Positions 1-7,715 of a DNA stretch of 64,000 nucleotides are shown here, one piece after another (position 1 is the first letter of the stretch; every line of letters starts with the position of its first letter). The DNA lies in NCBI GenBank assembly GCA_029212745.1, contig JARGOL010000003.1, positions 155,708-219,707 on the forward strand. The letters run 5' to 3'. The DNA is from Alcanivoracaceae bacterium. GTDB lineage: Bacteria; Pseudomonadota; Gammaproteobacteria; Pseudomonadales; Alcanivoracaceae. The notes beneath the pieces were generated by a model that made no database searches, was not told the DNA's origin, and saw only the letters and a program-made list of their open reading frames with translations. The position numbers and the translations under genes are program-made.

Positions 1-187
1 ACAGGCTGTCAGAAACACCAGACGGTGCATCACAGCGCACCACGGCAGCGATGGTCTCGTCGGGCAGGACAATGTCCACCGCCCAATTCTCCTGAATGGC
101 GCCGCCCGACAGCAGCGTCAGGTTCTGCAGGTGGACCGGCTGTCCGGTGACGCGGGAAAGCCAGCTGGCGATTGCATCTTCAAGCAT
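1..187 (-). CDS. Partial phosphotransferase (APH-like kinase) family protein, N-terminus only
   Basis: This gene runs off the left edge; about 62 N-terminal codons are visible. Reading leftwards from the ATG at 187, the protein begins MLEDAIASWLSR and contains LLSGGAIQENWAVDI. That glycine-rich segment resembles the nucleotide-binding loop of the aminoglycoside-phosphotransferase-like kinases often found next to acyl-CoA dehydrogenases. A purine-rich GGGGG ribosome-binding site lies just upstream at about 192-196 on the complementary strand. The neighbouring acyl-CoA dehydrogenase and SDR genes fit that context. The kinase core is outside the window, so the family call rests on one motif and on gene context. 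Confidence 0.55.
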   Translation of the reverse strand, partial: MLEDAIASWLSRVTGQPVHLQNLTLLSGGAIQENWAVDIVLPDETIAAVVRCDAPSGVSDSL

Positions 188-281
188 ACATCCCCCTTTC
201 TGGCCGGCGATTATTCGCTGTTCCGTCCCGGCCAGTAAAGGACAGGACCCACCAGCCGCCCATCACATATGGTCACCTGAC

Positions 282-308
282 AAAAAAGCCCGCGTGGACG
301 CGGGCTTT
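282..308 (-). terminator. Rho-independent terminator after the tandem GNAT-like gene
   Basis: A perfect 10-base stem (285-294 pairing with 299-308) with a four-base loop is followed, read on the minus strand, by a run of six U residues (A run at 282-287). It lies about 20 bases after the stop codon at 329, so it ends that gene before the phosphotransferase gene begins. Confidence 0.85.
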
Positions 309-328
309 CGGGCGGACAACACAGGACG

Positions 329-1360
329 TCACGCCACATCGAACAGCGTGGCACCGGGAAAGTAGATCACCCGGCATTGCTGGTTTCGCTCGTTCATGCC
401 AATGAATACAAAACGGGTGGACGCCCAGATGGCCTCGTTTCGGTACCGGGCCACATACTCGTTTTCCACTTCCGTGAATATGCCCACAGAATCGGTCACC
501 TCGCCCCGGCCATGACGGGCCAGCAAGTCATCACGCAGCTCCTTCACCATGGTCGCGGCCAGGTCATGCTCGCGGCTTGCGGCGGCGACGAAAACCCGGA
601 AGTAATGTACAGGCTGGTTAATCAGTGGCGCACGCTTGACCAGTGCCGTGAGCAAACCACAGATGGCGCCGTCCGGATCCCGCACCAGCAGGTAAACCTG
701 CCCGACCCGACTCTGGGCCACCTGTGCCGGGATGGCGCCCTCTTTTTCCCAGAACGAGAGAATCTCACTCCTGAGAGGCTCTTCCACATTTGCGCGGGGA
801 TACTCCATGACAAAGCCGTCGGGCAAAACCCGATCACGGGCAATGACGTCGCCACTGTGCTCGCTGGTGATACGGACATTATCAAACCAGGCCACGCGCG
901 CATTGCCCGCAGACGGGTTGTGCGCACACAGATAGAACGGCACATCCTGCGCCATGAAAACCGTTGCCATGGGTCCCTGGGGAATCATGTGCGCGGGCAC
1001 CTGAATGTATATGCCCAAAGGACCGTTCCCGCTTTCCTGGCGCCGCGCATTGGCCTTGTGAAAGAAACCACTCATGAGCGCTTCATAGACCCCTGCCTGT
1101 TGCCAGTCACTGTCAACCAGGTTCCGGTACAGATACATGAGGTTGTTGTTGAGCTGCGGCACCCGCACTTCCATGGCCGAAGCAACCGCACGCACCTGGC
1201 CGTTGCGGTCGCGACCCACCGCCACCAGTGCCGCCAGCCGCTCACGTGCAGCCTCCTCGGTAAACTGGGCACCCTGGTCGGCCCAGAAGGCTCGCACTTC
1301 GCCGGCCAGCGCTTCATCCACTTGATCCAGTAGCTGTATATCCAGCGCCGAGCTTTCCAT
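329..1360 (-). CDS. Tandem GNAT-like protein of unknown function
   Basis: The product has 343 residues and I do not recognise a named family. It is built from two related halves. Each has a helix with an FW pair (EVRAFWADQGA near 21-32; EILSFWEKEGA near 200-212), then a strand with a D/R-D-x-(D/N)-G turn (GRDRNGQVRAV; VRDPDGAICGL), then a strand ending in an N-x-(N/P) and tyrosine-rich segment (LNNNLMYLYRNLV; INQPVHYFRVFV). That spacing is what a duplicated GNAT acyltransferase-like fold would show. The start is ATG 1360, with AAGGA seven bases upstream; the in-frame TTG at 1363 is less likely. No soluble GNAT acetyl-CoA loop (Q/RxxGxG/A) is obvious, so catalysis is uncertain. It follows the acyl-CoA dehydrogenase by 38 bases, probably in the same transcript. 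Confidence 0.6.
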   Translation of the reverse strand: MESSALDIQLLDQVDEALAGEVRAFWADQGAQFTEEAARERLAALVAVGRDRNGQVRAVASAMEVRVPQLNNNLMYLYRNLVDSDWQQAGVYEALMSGFFHKANARRQESGNGPLGIYIQVPAHMIPQGPMATVFMAQDVPFYLCAHNPSAGNARVAWFDNVRITSEHSGDVIARDRVLPDGFVMEYPRANVEEPLRSEILSFWEKEGAIPAQVAQSRVGQVYLLVRDPDGAICGLLTALVKRAPLINQPVHYFRVFVAAASREHDLAATMVKELRDDLLARHGRGEVTDSVGIFTEVENEYVARYRNEAIWASTRFVFIGMNERNQQCRVIYFPGATLFDVA

Positions 1361-1400
1361 CAATGGTTCCTTGCGTCAGAAAATGGGATCAGCCGCCAGC

Positions 1401-2600
1401 TTACACACCCCAGCGGAAAAAGTCGGTCTTCTCCTTAAGATACGCCCGGGACAGCACCATCTTGTGGATCTCGCTGGCACCGTCCACCAGGCGTGCCTGG
1501 CGGGCGTACCGGTAGATCCACTCAAGCAGGGTGTCTTTCGAATAACCACGGGCACCGCACAGCTGGATGGCGGTGTCAGCCGCCTTGTGCAGGGTATCGG
1601 CCACATGAATCTTGGCGGTGGAAATCTCGGTGCGGGCGAAGTCCCCCTGGTCCAGTTTCCAGGCCGCATTCATGGTCAGCAGGCGACCCACATGGATATC
1701 CTTGGCCACATCGCCAAGCATCCATTGCACGCCCTCGTGTTCGGCCAGCGTGGTACCAAAGCTCATGCGGTTCTCCACATACGCCCCGGCCTCTTCCATG
1801 CAGCGCTTCGCCAGCCCCAGCCAGCGCATGCAGTGCGTCAGGCGTGCTGTGCCCAGGCGGATCTGTGTGACCTTGAGGCCGTCTCCCACTTCCAGCAGGC
1901 GGTTTTCATCCGGGATCACCAGGCCATCGAACTTCAGTTCGCAATGACCGCCGTGCTCTTCAGGACCCATGATGGGAATGCGACGGACGATCTCCCAGCC
2001 GGGCTGGTCGGCATCAAACAGGAACGCCGTCAGCCCCTTGCGCGGATCATCCGACGTCTTCGCCACGAGGATGAAGGTCTGTGCGCCCTCGGCACCGGTA
2101 ATAAACCACTTGCGGCCATTGATCACCCAGTTGTCGCCTTCGCGTGTGGCCGAGGTATAGGTCAGTGACGGGTCCGACCCGCAGCCGCCGTCCGGCTCGG
2201 TCATGGCGAAGGCCGAGCGCACCTTGCCGTCAATGATCGGCTGCAGCCAGCGGTCTTTTTGCGCATCCGACAGGATCTTGTTGAGCACAATCATGTTGCC
2301 ATCGTCTGGCGGCGCACAATTGAACGCCAGTGGCCCGAACGGTGAGCGTGCTGCCTCTTCATACAAGGCCGCCATGCCCACCACACCGGTTTCCTGGCCG
2401 CCGCGGGCCTTTGGCATCTGGAATCCCCACAGCCCCTGGGCGCGCGCCTTTTCCTGCATGCCGGCAACCACAGACTCCTTCAGGTTCTCGTGGTCATCGT
2501 AGTTGGCCGGGTCTTTCTCCAGCGGCATCACATGCTGCTCGACGAACGCAGCCACCTTCAGGCGCAGCTCTTCAATACGGGGATCAAGGGTGAAATCCAT
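1401..2600 (-). CDS. Acyl-CoA dehydrogenase family flavoprotein
   Basis: The product has 399 residues, the usual length for a soluble acyl-CoA dehydrogenase, which oxidises acyl-CoA to enoyl-CoA with FAD and passes electrons to ETF. The central block AFAMTEPDGGCGSDPS followed by INGRKWFITGA is the family's flavin and substrate-binding signature. The C-terminal QLCGARGYSKDTLLEWIYR and DGASEIHKMVLSR match the last helices of the fold. The start is MDFTLDPRIEEL at 2600, preceded by GAGGAAA; an upstream in-frame start at 2639 would add 13 residues not expected in the family. It sits between an SDR and a GNAT-like gene on the same strand, suggesting a small lipid or acyl-CoA catabolic operon. The exact substrate cannot be read from sequence. 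Confidence 0.9.
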   Translation of the reverse strand: MDFTLDPRIEELRLKVAAFVEQHVMPLEKDPANYDDHENLKESVVAGMQEKARAQGLWGFQMPKARGGQETGVVGMAALYEEAARSPFGPLAFNCAPPDDGNMIVLNKILSDAQKDRWLQPIIDGKVRSAFAMTEPDGGCGSDPSLTYTSATREGDNWVINGRKWFITGAEGAQTFILVAKTSDDPRKGLTAFLFDADQPGWEIVRRIPIMGPEEHGGHCELKFDGLVIPDENRLLEVGDGLKVTQIRLGTARLTHCMRWLGLAKRCMEEAGAYVENRMSFGTTLAEHEGVQWMLGDVAKDIHVGRLLTMNAAWKLDQGDFARTEISTAKIHVADTLHKAADTAIQLCGARGYSKDTLLEWIYRYARQARLVDGASEIHKMVLSRAYLKEKTDFFRWGV

Positions 2601-2675
2601 CAGGCTTTCCTCGGTTATCAGGCACGGCCCCAGCGGCAACAGGCTGCCAGGGGCAATCAGGTGACGCCAGGCGTG

Positions 2676-3431
2676 TTACAGCGACGAGCAGAGGTGCGCC
2701 CCATCCACCGGCACGATGGCACCACTCATGTAGCTGGATGCATCCGAGGCCAGCAACAGCAGCGGGCCGCTCATCTCCGGCATGTCACCCACCCGCCGGA
2801 ACGGGATACGCTTGATCTGCTTCTGGCCCGGCTCACTGGCAAGCCAGTCGCGGTTGATCTCGGTTTCGAAAAAGCCGGGGCAGATGGCATTGCAACGAAT
2901 GCCGAGACGGGCGTAATCCAGGGCAATGGACTTGGTCAGCTGCACAACGGCAGCCTTGGATGCGACGTAGGCGGGCAGCTGGTTGCCAACCCGCAGGCCG
3001 AGTATGGAGGCGATATTGATGATGTTGCCGGGGCGCCCTTCCTTGCTCCACTGGCGAATGGCCTGCTGTGCCACCGCCCAGACGCCCTTGAGGTTGGTAT
3101 CGAGCACGGCATCCCAGTCGCTCTCCGGCAGGGTGTCGGTGGTGCCCACACGATTGATACCGGCGTTGTTGATCACCACATCCACGGACGGCATGGCGGC
3201 GAATGCTTCCTCGATGCTCGCCATGGACGACACGTCCATGGGCACCACGGTGGCATGGCGGCCCAGGCTCCGCACCGCCTCAGCGGTCTCTTCCAGCCGG
3301 TCCACGCGGCGCGCCGCCAGTACCAGGTCGGCCCCCGCTGCGGCCAGCACGCGGGCGAAGTGGGCGCCGAAGCCGCTGGAAGCGCCGGTTACCAGCACAC
3401 ATTTGCCGGCCATGGAAAACAGCTCGCTCAT
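2676..3431 (-). CDS. Short-chain dehydrogenase/reductase (SDR)
   Basis: The product has 251 residues, a classical SDR length. The NAD(P)-binding motif TGASSGFG is near residues 15-22, the NNAG structural motif near 90, and the catalytic Y-x-x-x-K (YVASK) near 155, followed by CNAICPGFFETEI. The start is ATG 3431 (MSELFSMAGKCVLVTG), with GAGAGGA upstream. The 75-base gap to the acyl-CoA dehydrogenase on the same strand suggests co-transcription and a hydroxyacyl or keto oxidoreductase role in the same pathway. The substrate is not identifiable. Confidence 0.9.
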   Translation of the reverse strand: MSELFSMAGKCVLVTGASSGFGAHFARVLAAAGADLVLAARRVDRLEETAEAVRSLGRHATVVPMDVSSMASIEEAFAAMPSVDVVINNAGINRVGTTDTLPESDWDAVLDTNLKGVWAVAQQAIRQWSKEGRPGNIINIASILGLRVGNQLPAYVASKAAVVQLTKSIALDYARLGIRCNAICPGFFETEINRDWLASEPGQKQIKRIPFRRVGDMPEMSGPLLLLASDASSYMSGAIVPVDGAHLCSSL

Positions 3432-3538
3432 CGGGCAGATCCTCTCGGTGTCATTGCAGATCACCGGAGACTAGTCAGTCGGGCAGGCGCACTCAAGGAC
3501 GAAAACGCTCAGCGGCACGATGGCTTCGGCCATTGCCG

Positions 3539-3826
3539 TCACTCGTGGGCGATCGGCTTGTCCGTGAACAGGTAATCGCGCAGCTCCTTGTCCATCACCG
3601 GGTCTCGGCGGCGAATCCACTCCATCACCATGGCCGCGTGTTCTTTCTCTTCATCGCGGTTGTGCCGCAGGATGGCCTTCAGCTCCGGATCCTTGCAGGC
3701 ATCCATGCGCTGGTTGTACCAGTCCACCGCTTCCAGCTCCTCCATCAACGACTGGATGGCACGATGCATGTCGCGCGTGTCGTCACTCAATTCCCCGATC
3801 GGCTCGTGATAACCCTCACTGGCCAT
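3539..3826 (-). CDS. Encapsulated-ferritin-like protein (EncFtn family)
   Basis: The 95-residue product closely matches the EncFtn family, a two-helix ferritin-like protein whose ferroxidase centre forms at a dimer interface. The family core is evident: SLMEELEAVDWYNQR, then DPELKAILRHNRDEEKEHA, then MEWIRRRDP. The paired glutamates of MEELE and the E-x-x-H inside DEEKEHA are the expected iron ligands. The start is ATG 3826 with AGGAG seven bases upstream, rather than GTG 3832. The protein ends with FTDKPIAHE, so the C-terminal targeting extension of encapsulin cargo is missing. No encapsulin shell gene is adjacent: neighbours are an SDR and an uncharacterised protein. It is probably an iron-oxidising or redox protein used outside a nanocompartment. 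Confidence 0.85.
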   Translation of the reverse strand: MASEGYHEPIGELSDDTRDMHRAIQSLMEELEAVDWYNQRMDACKDPELKAILRHNRDEEKEHAAMVMEWIRRRDPVMDKELRDYLFTDKPIAHE

Positions 3827-3909
3827 GTTCACACTCCTCTCTCCGGCCTGACAAATTTACCCCCGGCAGTATTACCCGGAACTGGCCGGGTGCGCCACCG
3901 CCCGAAACG

Positions 3910-4317
3910 CTAGCGGCGTTCGACGCTGAACCAGAAGATGTTGCGCGGTGCCCAGCGCGACCCCGCCGGGCGGTAGACGCCCCGGCCAAGCAGCCGGCTC
4001 TGGTCGACAAAGCGCACTTCGTCGGTGAGACCGCGCATGATCCACGGATTGCGGGGCTGGTCATAATCGATATTGATCACCTGCAGGCCCGGCGTCAGCT
4101 GGCTTTCGCCGATACTGGCACGGTAGTAGCCGGTATTGATGCCCCCCAGGAAACGGTTGTTGCCGCTGAAGTGCCCTTCGCCATCGGCACTGAACAGCTT
4201 GCGGTGACCGAGGAAGCGCACCGGCACCGGCCCGAGCAGGCCGCGCACAACCCAGTCGCCGGACAGGTCCAGGGTGTCCGGCACCCAGCCGGCAAGGAAG
4301 GTTTCCAGGTAAGACAT
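3910..4317 (-). CDS. Conserved hypothetical protein, possibly a small beta-barrel
   Basis: The product has 135 residues if it starts at ATG 4317 (MSYLETFLAGWVPDTLDLSG), where GGAG lies upstream; longer in-frame versions exist but lack a better site. I do not recognise the family. It has no signal peptide or membrane segment. The pattern of short alternating hydrophobic strands with turn residues (GDWVVRGLLGPVPVRFLGHR, INTGYYRASIGESQLTPG, QVINIDYDQ, GVYRPAGSRW) is compatible with a lipocalin-like barrel, but this is only an impression. It lies 83 bases before the EncFtn-like gene on the same strand and is divergent from rep. Confidence 0.55.
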   Translation of the reverse strand: MSYLETFLAGWVPDTLDLSGDWVVRGLLGPVPVRFLGHRKLFSADGEGHFSGNNRFLGGINTGYYRASIGESQLTPGLQVINIDYDQPRNPWIMRGLTDEVRFVDQSRLLGRGVYRPAGSRWAPRNIFWFSVERR

Positions 4318-4543
4318 GGCAGACTCCACTGTTGTTTGCTGTCCCATAGTGCCCCGCCAGCGCTGTGCTTGCTTGTCTTGTTGCGCAAGCCCGGCAGGGG
4401 GCAAGGACAGGCGGCAAGGGCCCCAGCCGAAGTGAATGCTCGCTGCACGGCGCTGGCGCCTAAACCTTGATCAATCAGCACACGCGCCCCTGTCCGCCGG
4501 GAGCCAGACTGGTATCATGGCCGCTGCCAATCCGGAGACCCCT

Positions 4544-6568
4544 GTGAATCACCTTAATCCCCGCCAGCGCGAAGCCGCACGCTATACGGATGGCCCCCTG
4601 CTGGTACTGGCGGGTGCCGGTTCCGGAAAGACCAGCGTGATCACCCAGAAAATTGCCTACCTGATCCGCGAACGCGGCATGCCGGCACGCAATATCGCCG
4701 CGGTGACCTTCACCAACAAGGCTGCCCGCGAAATGAAGGAGCGGGTCAGCAAGCTGGTGTCCCGGGATGAGGTGCGCGGCCTGATCGTTTCCACGTTCCA
4801 TAACCTGGGCCTGCGCATTCTCAAGTCGGAACGCCTGGCGGCCAATCTGCGCAGTGGTTTTTCCATTCTCGACCAGTCCGACAGCCGCGAGCTGCTCAAG
4901 GACATCCTGCATCGGGGTGAATCCGAGCGCGACGTGGCCGCCGTGGATTACATCCAGCACCGCATTTCCCAGTGGAAAAACGACCTGGTGCTACCGGAAG
5001 CAGCAGTATCCCGGGCTGAAAGCGACGATGACCTGCGCGCCGCCATGGCCTATGGCGAATACAACCGCATGCTGCGCGCCTGTAACGCGGTGGATTTTGA
5101 CGACCTCATCATGCTGCCGGTGGTGCTGTTCAACGAGCAGCCCCGCATACTGGAGAAATGGCGCAACCGTATTCGCTACATGCTGGTGGATGAATACCAG
5201 GACACCAACAGCGCCCAGTACGAACTGGTCAAACTGCTGGTGCAGCCGGACGGCAAATTCACCGTGGTGGGTGACGACGACCAGTCGATCTATGCCTGGC
5301 GCGGCGCCCGCCCGGAAAACCTGGCGCTGCTACAGGATGATTTCCCCGACCTTGAAGTGGTCAAGCTGGAACAGAACTACCGCTCTACCGGGCGTATCCT
5401 GAAAGCTGCCAATGCCGTGATCGGTAATAACCCGCACGTATTCGAGAAAACCCTGTGGTCCGACTACGGCTATGGCGAAGCCATCCGCGTCAGCGCCCTG
5501 CGCGATGAGGACGGTGAGACCGAATGGATCGCCGGCGACATCATGCACCGGCGGCTGACCCAGGGCATGAAGTGGCGCGACTTCGCCATTCTCTATCGCG
5601 GCAACTTCCAGGCACGCCTGCTGGAAACCAAGCTGCAATCCATGCAGATCCCGTACAAGGTCTCCGGCGGACAAAGCTTTTTTGCACGCACCGAGATCAA
5701 GGACCTGATGGCCTACCTGCGCCTGCTGGTGAACCCGGACGACGACAATGCATTCCTGCGCATCGTCAACACGCCGCGGCGCGAGATCGGCTCCGCGACG
5801 CTGGAAAAGCTGGCCAACTGGGCGGCAAAACGGGAACAGGGCATGTACCACGTGTGTGACGACTTTGCCCTGCAGGAAATCATGGGCGAGAAGACCGCGG
5901 CCAAACTGCGCGACTTCAAGGCCTGGCTGGATGCGAAGCGGGAATTCTGTTTCAGCGAGAACAGCCTCGGCGCGGTGAAGGAACTGATTTCCGACATGGA
6001 TTATGAAAGCTGGGTGATCAACCAGGCCAGCAGCCCGCGCATCGGCGAGCGCCGTGTTGAAAACGTCTGGCAGCTGGTGGGCAGTATTGAGCGCATGCTG
6101 CAGAAACAGGAAGAAGAGGACGATTCCTCCGACCTTGAAAGTGTCATCGCCAAACTGGTGCTGATCGACATGCTCGAGCAGCAGGAAGAGGAAGATGACT
6201 CGGACCGCGTCCAGCTGATGACCCTGCATGCCGCAAAAGGGCTGGAGTTCCCGCACGTGTACATGATGGGTGTGGAGGAAGAACTGCTACCCCACCGCAC
6301 CAGCATCGAGGAAGACACCATCGTCGAGGAGCGCCGCCTCATGTACGTGGGCATCACCCGGGCACGGGAGACGCTGGCGCTGACCCATGCCCTGAGCCGC
6401 AAGCAGTATGGCGAAAAGTCTTCCACCACACCGAGTCGCTTTCTCGAGGAACTGCCCGCGGAAGACCTAGAGTGGCTCGGCGAAGGTGCGCCGGAGGTGG
6501 ATCAGGAAAAGGCCGACCAGTTTGCAGAGGATACCCTCGCCGCCCTGCGGGCCATGCTGAGCAGCTAG
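4544..6568 (+). CDS. rep: ATP-dependent DNA helicase Rep (UvrD/Rep superfamily 1)
   Basis: This is a 3'-5' helicase that helps replication forks pass protein blocks. Motifs occur in order: Q-motif LNPRQREA, Walker A AGAGSGKT, motif Ia TFTNKAAREM, Walker B LVDEYQDTN, motif III VGDDDQSIYAWRGA, motif IV LEQNYRST, motif V LMTLHAAKGLEFP, and motif VI EERRLMYVGITRARETL. Starting at GTG 4544 (VNHLNPRQREA) with GGAGA seven bases upstream gives 674 residues, essentially the length of E. coli Rep (673), whose N-terminus MRLNPGQQ aligns. The in-frame ATG at 4517 is poorly served by a ribosome-binding site. The ATPase motifs and the YxR(S)T block favour Rep over UvrD, which is longer. Confidence 0.92.
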   Translation: MNHLNPRQREAARYTDGPLLVLAGAGSGKTSVITQKIAYLIRERGMPARNIAAVTFTNKAAREMKERVSKLVSRDEVRGLIVSTFHNLGLRILKSERLAANLRSGFSILDQSDSRELLKDILHRGESERDVAAVDYIQHRISQWKNDLVLPEAAVSRAESDDDLRAAMAYGEYNRMLRACNAVDFDDLIMLPVVLFNEQPRILEKWRNRIRYMLVDEYQDTNSAQYELVKLLVQPDGKFTVVGDDDQSIYAWRGARPENLALLQDDFPDLEVVKLEQNYRSTGRILKAANAVIGNNPHVFEKTLWSDYGYGEAIRVSALRDEDGETEWIAGDIMHRRLTQGMKWRDFAILYRGNFQARLLETKLQSMQIPYKVSGGQSFFARTEIKDLMAYLRLLVNPDDDNAFLRIVNTPRREIGSATLEKLANWAAKREQGMYHVCDDFALQEIMGEKTAAKLRDFKAWLDAKREFCFSENSLGAVKELISDMDYESWVINQASSPRIGERRVENVWQLVGSIERMLQKQEEEDDSSDLESVIAKLVLIDMLEQQEEEDDSDRVQLMTLHAAKGLEFPHVYMMGVEEELLPHRTSIEEDTIVEERRLMYVGITRARETLALTHALSRKQYGEKSSTTPSRFLEELPAEDLEWLGEGAPEVDQEKADQFAEDTLAALRAMLSS

Positions 6569-6578
6569 CCTCCATTCC

Positions 6579-6592
6579 TTGATCCAGATCAA
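6579..6592. promoter_or_regulatory. FNR/Anr-type binding site
   Basis: The sequence TTGATCCAGATCAA is a perfect match to the FNR/Anr consensus TTGAT-N4-ATCAA. Its centre (6585.5) lies just upstream of the -35 hexamer of the probable chemosensory cluster 1 promoter, and about 40 bases before a possible start site if TACATT at 6612-6617 is used as the -10. That is the usual position for activation by an oxygen-sensing FNR-family regulator. It is also only 11 bases after the rep stop codon, so it is extragenic. Confidence 0.7.
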
Positions 6593-6598
6593 TATAAC

Positions 6599-6628
6599 TT
6601 GACCTTTCTAATACATTCGTACTAGATT
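6599..6628 (+). promoter_or_regulatory. Probable sigma-70 promoter for chemosensory cluster 1
   Basis: TTGACC (6599-6604) and TAGATT (6623-6628) are separated by 18 bases and match the -35 and -10 consensus well. An alternative -10, TACATT at 6612-6617, would suit activation from the adjacent FNR/Anr box. The first gene begins nearly 290 bases downstream, leaving a long leader. Confidence 0.6.
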
Positions 6629-6738
6629 CTGAGCGCATTAGGCTGATATACCTAACGAACGTGGGCAAGGATTGTTGCCCAATCATCGATCAAGACCCAG
6701 TCACGAGGGCTGGGTCGCCTTACCGGGCTGGCATCAGG

Positions 6739-6848
6739 CAAGCAAGGTAGAGGGCGAATTTCGCGTGCAGATCCTGCACGTGATGCGCTTTGCTACCTGC
6801 TTGTGCACGCAGCCAGCCACCCGCATCCCAAACCATGAAATTCGCCCT
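6739..6848 (+). promoter_or_regulatory. Structured leader with competing inverted repeats
   Basis: Three pairings are visible. An outer stem joins 6739-6750 with 6793-6803, perfect apart from one bulged A. Inside it, GTGCAG (6765-6770) pairs with CTGCAC (6774-6779) across a three-base loop. A perfect 12-base inverted repeat joins 6751-6762, which lies inside the outer stem, to 6837-6848, which lies outside it. The third pairing crosses the first, so the RNA could switch between two folds or form a pseudoknot. It matches no riboswitch class I recognise. It ends about 65 bases before the first chemosensory gene. Confidence 0.45.
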
Positions 6849-6913
6849 AGGCAACCGATGGCCGGCCACAGCTTGGTCCGTTCGACCGGTTCAGCCACAA
6901 CAGGGAGCGAATC

Positions 6914-7690
6914 ATGGCAAATCAGGCACACCAAACAACAAAGTCACATTGCCGCATCCACCACATTGGGCTGGATGACCGGGAGAGTCTGGTAATCCAA
7001 AGCATGTTCAGGATAGAGCCCCGGCTGAATGACCGTTTCGTCTATGGGCCAGGCGCAATGGATGATCCTGAAGACCTGCTGTTCGTCAATGCCGATGACC
7101 GACATGCGTTGGCGCAATGGCAAACACTGCATAAGCAGCGCCCCGAGCTGGAAGCGATCATGGTTGCCGACGACACCGAGCCCTTTGCCGCGACCGGCCA
7201 AAGCGCGATAAAGCGCCCCATCGCATTCCGGAAGTTTGTTGAGATCCTGAACCTGATCACGTCCACGGGCGCCGCCGCCAAGAAACAGGCCGCCGACGCC
7301 GACGTGCGCATCCTGATAGTGGACGACAGCTTTCCGGCCCGTCAGTTCATCAAGCTAAAAATCGAGGAGCTTTGTTCAGCCGGGGTCAAGGTGGACATCC
7401 ACCTGGCGGAAACCGGTGAAGAAGCGATTGAGGCTGTGCGCAGCAATCCCTACGACCTCGTATTCCTCGATGTAATGCTTCCCGGCATGGACGGATACGA
7501 GGCATGCCGTGAAATCAAGAAACTACGTGATTGCCGCGTTGCGATGGTCACCGGCCACTCCGCCATGACTGACAAACTTCAGGGCAAGCGTGCCGGCAGC
7601 GACCACTTTGTTGCCAAACCACCAGGAGACAGGGAGCTGTCAGACATTCTGGCCCTCGCTGCCCATACACGAACCGTCGCTTTTGGCTGA
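6914..7690 (+). CDS. Response regulator with N-terminal pseudo-receiver and C-terminal receiver domain (cluster 1)
   Basis: The 258-residue protein has no DNA-binding output domain. Residues 131-255 form an intact receiver: acidic pair in LIVDDSF, phosphoacceptor Asp186 in DLVFLDVMLPGMDGYE, and Lys in AKPPGD. Residues 13-117 look like a second, degenerate receiver: the strand DLLFVNADD has Asn59 at the phosphorylation position and K-R-P near 100-102 resembles the conserved Lys-Pro. The paralogue at 43986 aligns without gaps in this region and has the same Asn59. The start is ATG 6914 with AGGGAG upstream. As first gene of the chemosensory operon it is the likely output or a phosphate sink for CheA; there is no separate CheY with a different fold. 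Confidence 0.8.
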   Translation: MANQAHQTTKSHCRIHHIGLDDRESLVIQSMFRIEPRLNDRFVYGPGAMDDPEDLLFVNADDRHALAQWQTLHKQRPELEAIMVADDTEPFAATGQSAIKRPIAFRKFVEILNLITSTGAAAKKQAADADVRILIVDDSFPARQFIKLKIEELCSAGVKVDIHLAETGEEAIEAVRSNPYDLVFLDVMLPGMDGYEACREIKKLRDCRVAMVTGHSAMTDKLQGKRAGSDHFVAKPPGDRELSDILALAAHTRTVAFG

Positions 7691-7715
7691 AACCTTCTAT
7701 CCAAGGAGATATGAC

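Larger units (their letters stand above)
6569..6913 (+). other. 345-base intergenic leader of chemosensory cluster 1
   Basis: No protein gene is supported here. From left to right it holds an FNR/Anr-type palindrome, a sigma-70-like promoter and then about 280 bases of probable 5' untranslated leader rich in inverted repeats. A seven-base inverted repeat (GACCCAG at about 6691, partner CTGGGTC) could form a hairpin, but no U-run follows, so I do not call a terminator. The repeat-rich part is described separately. Confidence 0.6.

Noticed and set aside
377..1333. 318-codon open frame opposite the tandem GNAT-like gene
   Set aside because: Antisense shadow; the minus-strand frame has a good start, ribosome-binding site and a terminator just after its stop.
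2490..3575. 361-codon open frame opposite the acyl-CoA dehydrogenase start and SDR
   Set aside because: It spans two clear genes on the other strand and has low-complexity His/Gln/Gly composition.
4464..4480. FNR-like TTGATCAATCAG before rep
   Set aside because: The spacing between half-sites does not fit TTGAT-N4-ATCAA.
6640..6913. c-di-GMP or cobalamin riboswitch in the cluster 1 leader
   Set aside because: No class I c-di-GMP core or B12-box pattern could be matched; only generic competing stems are seen.
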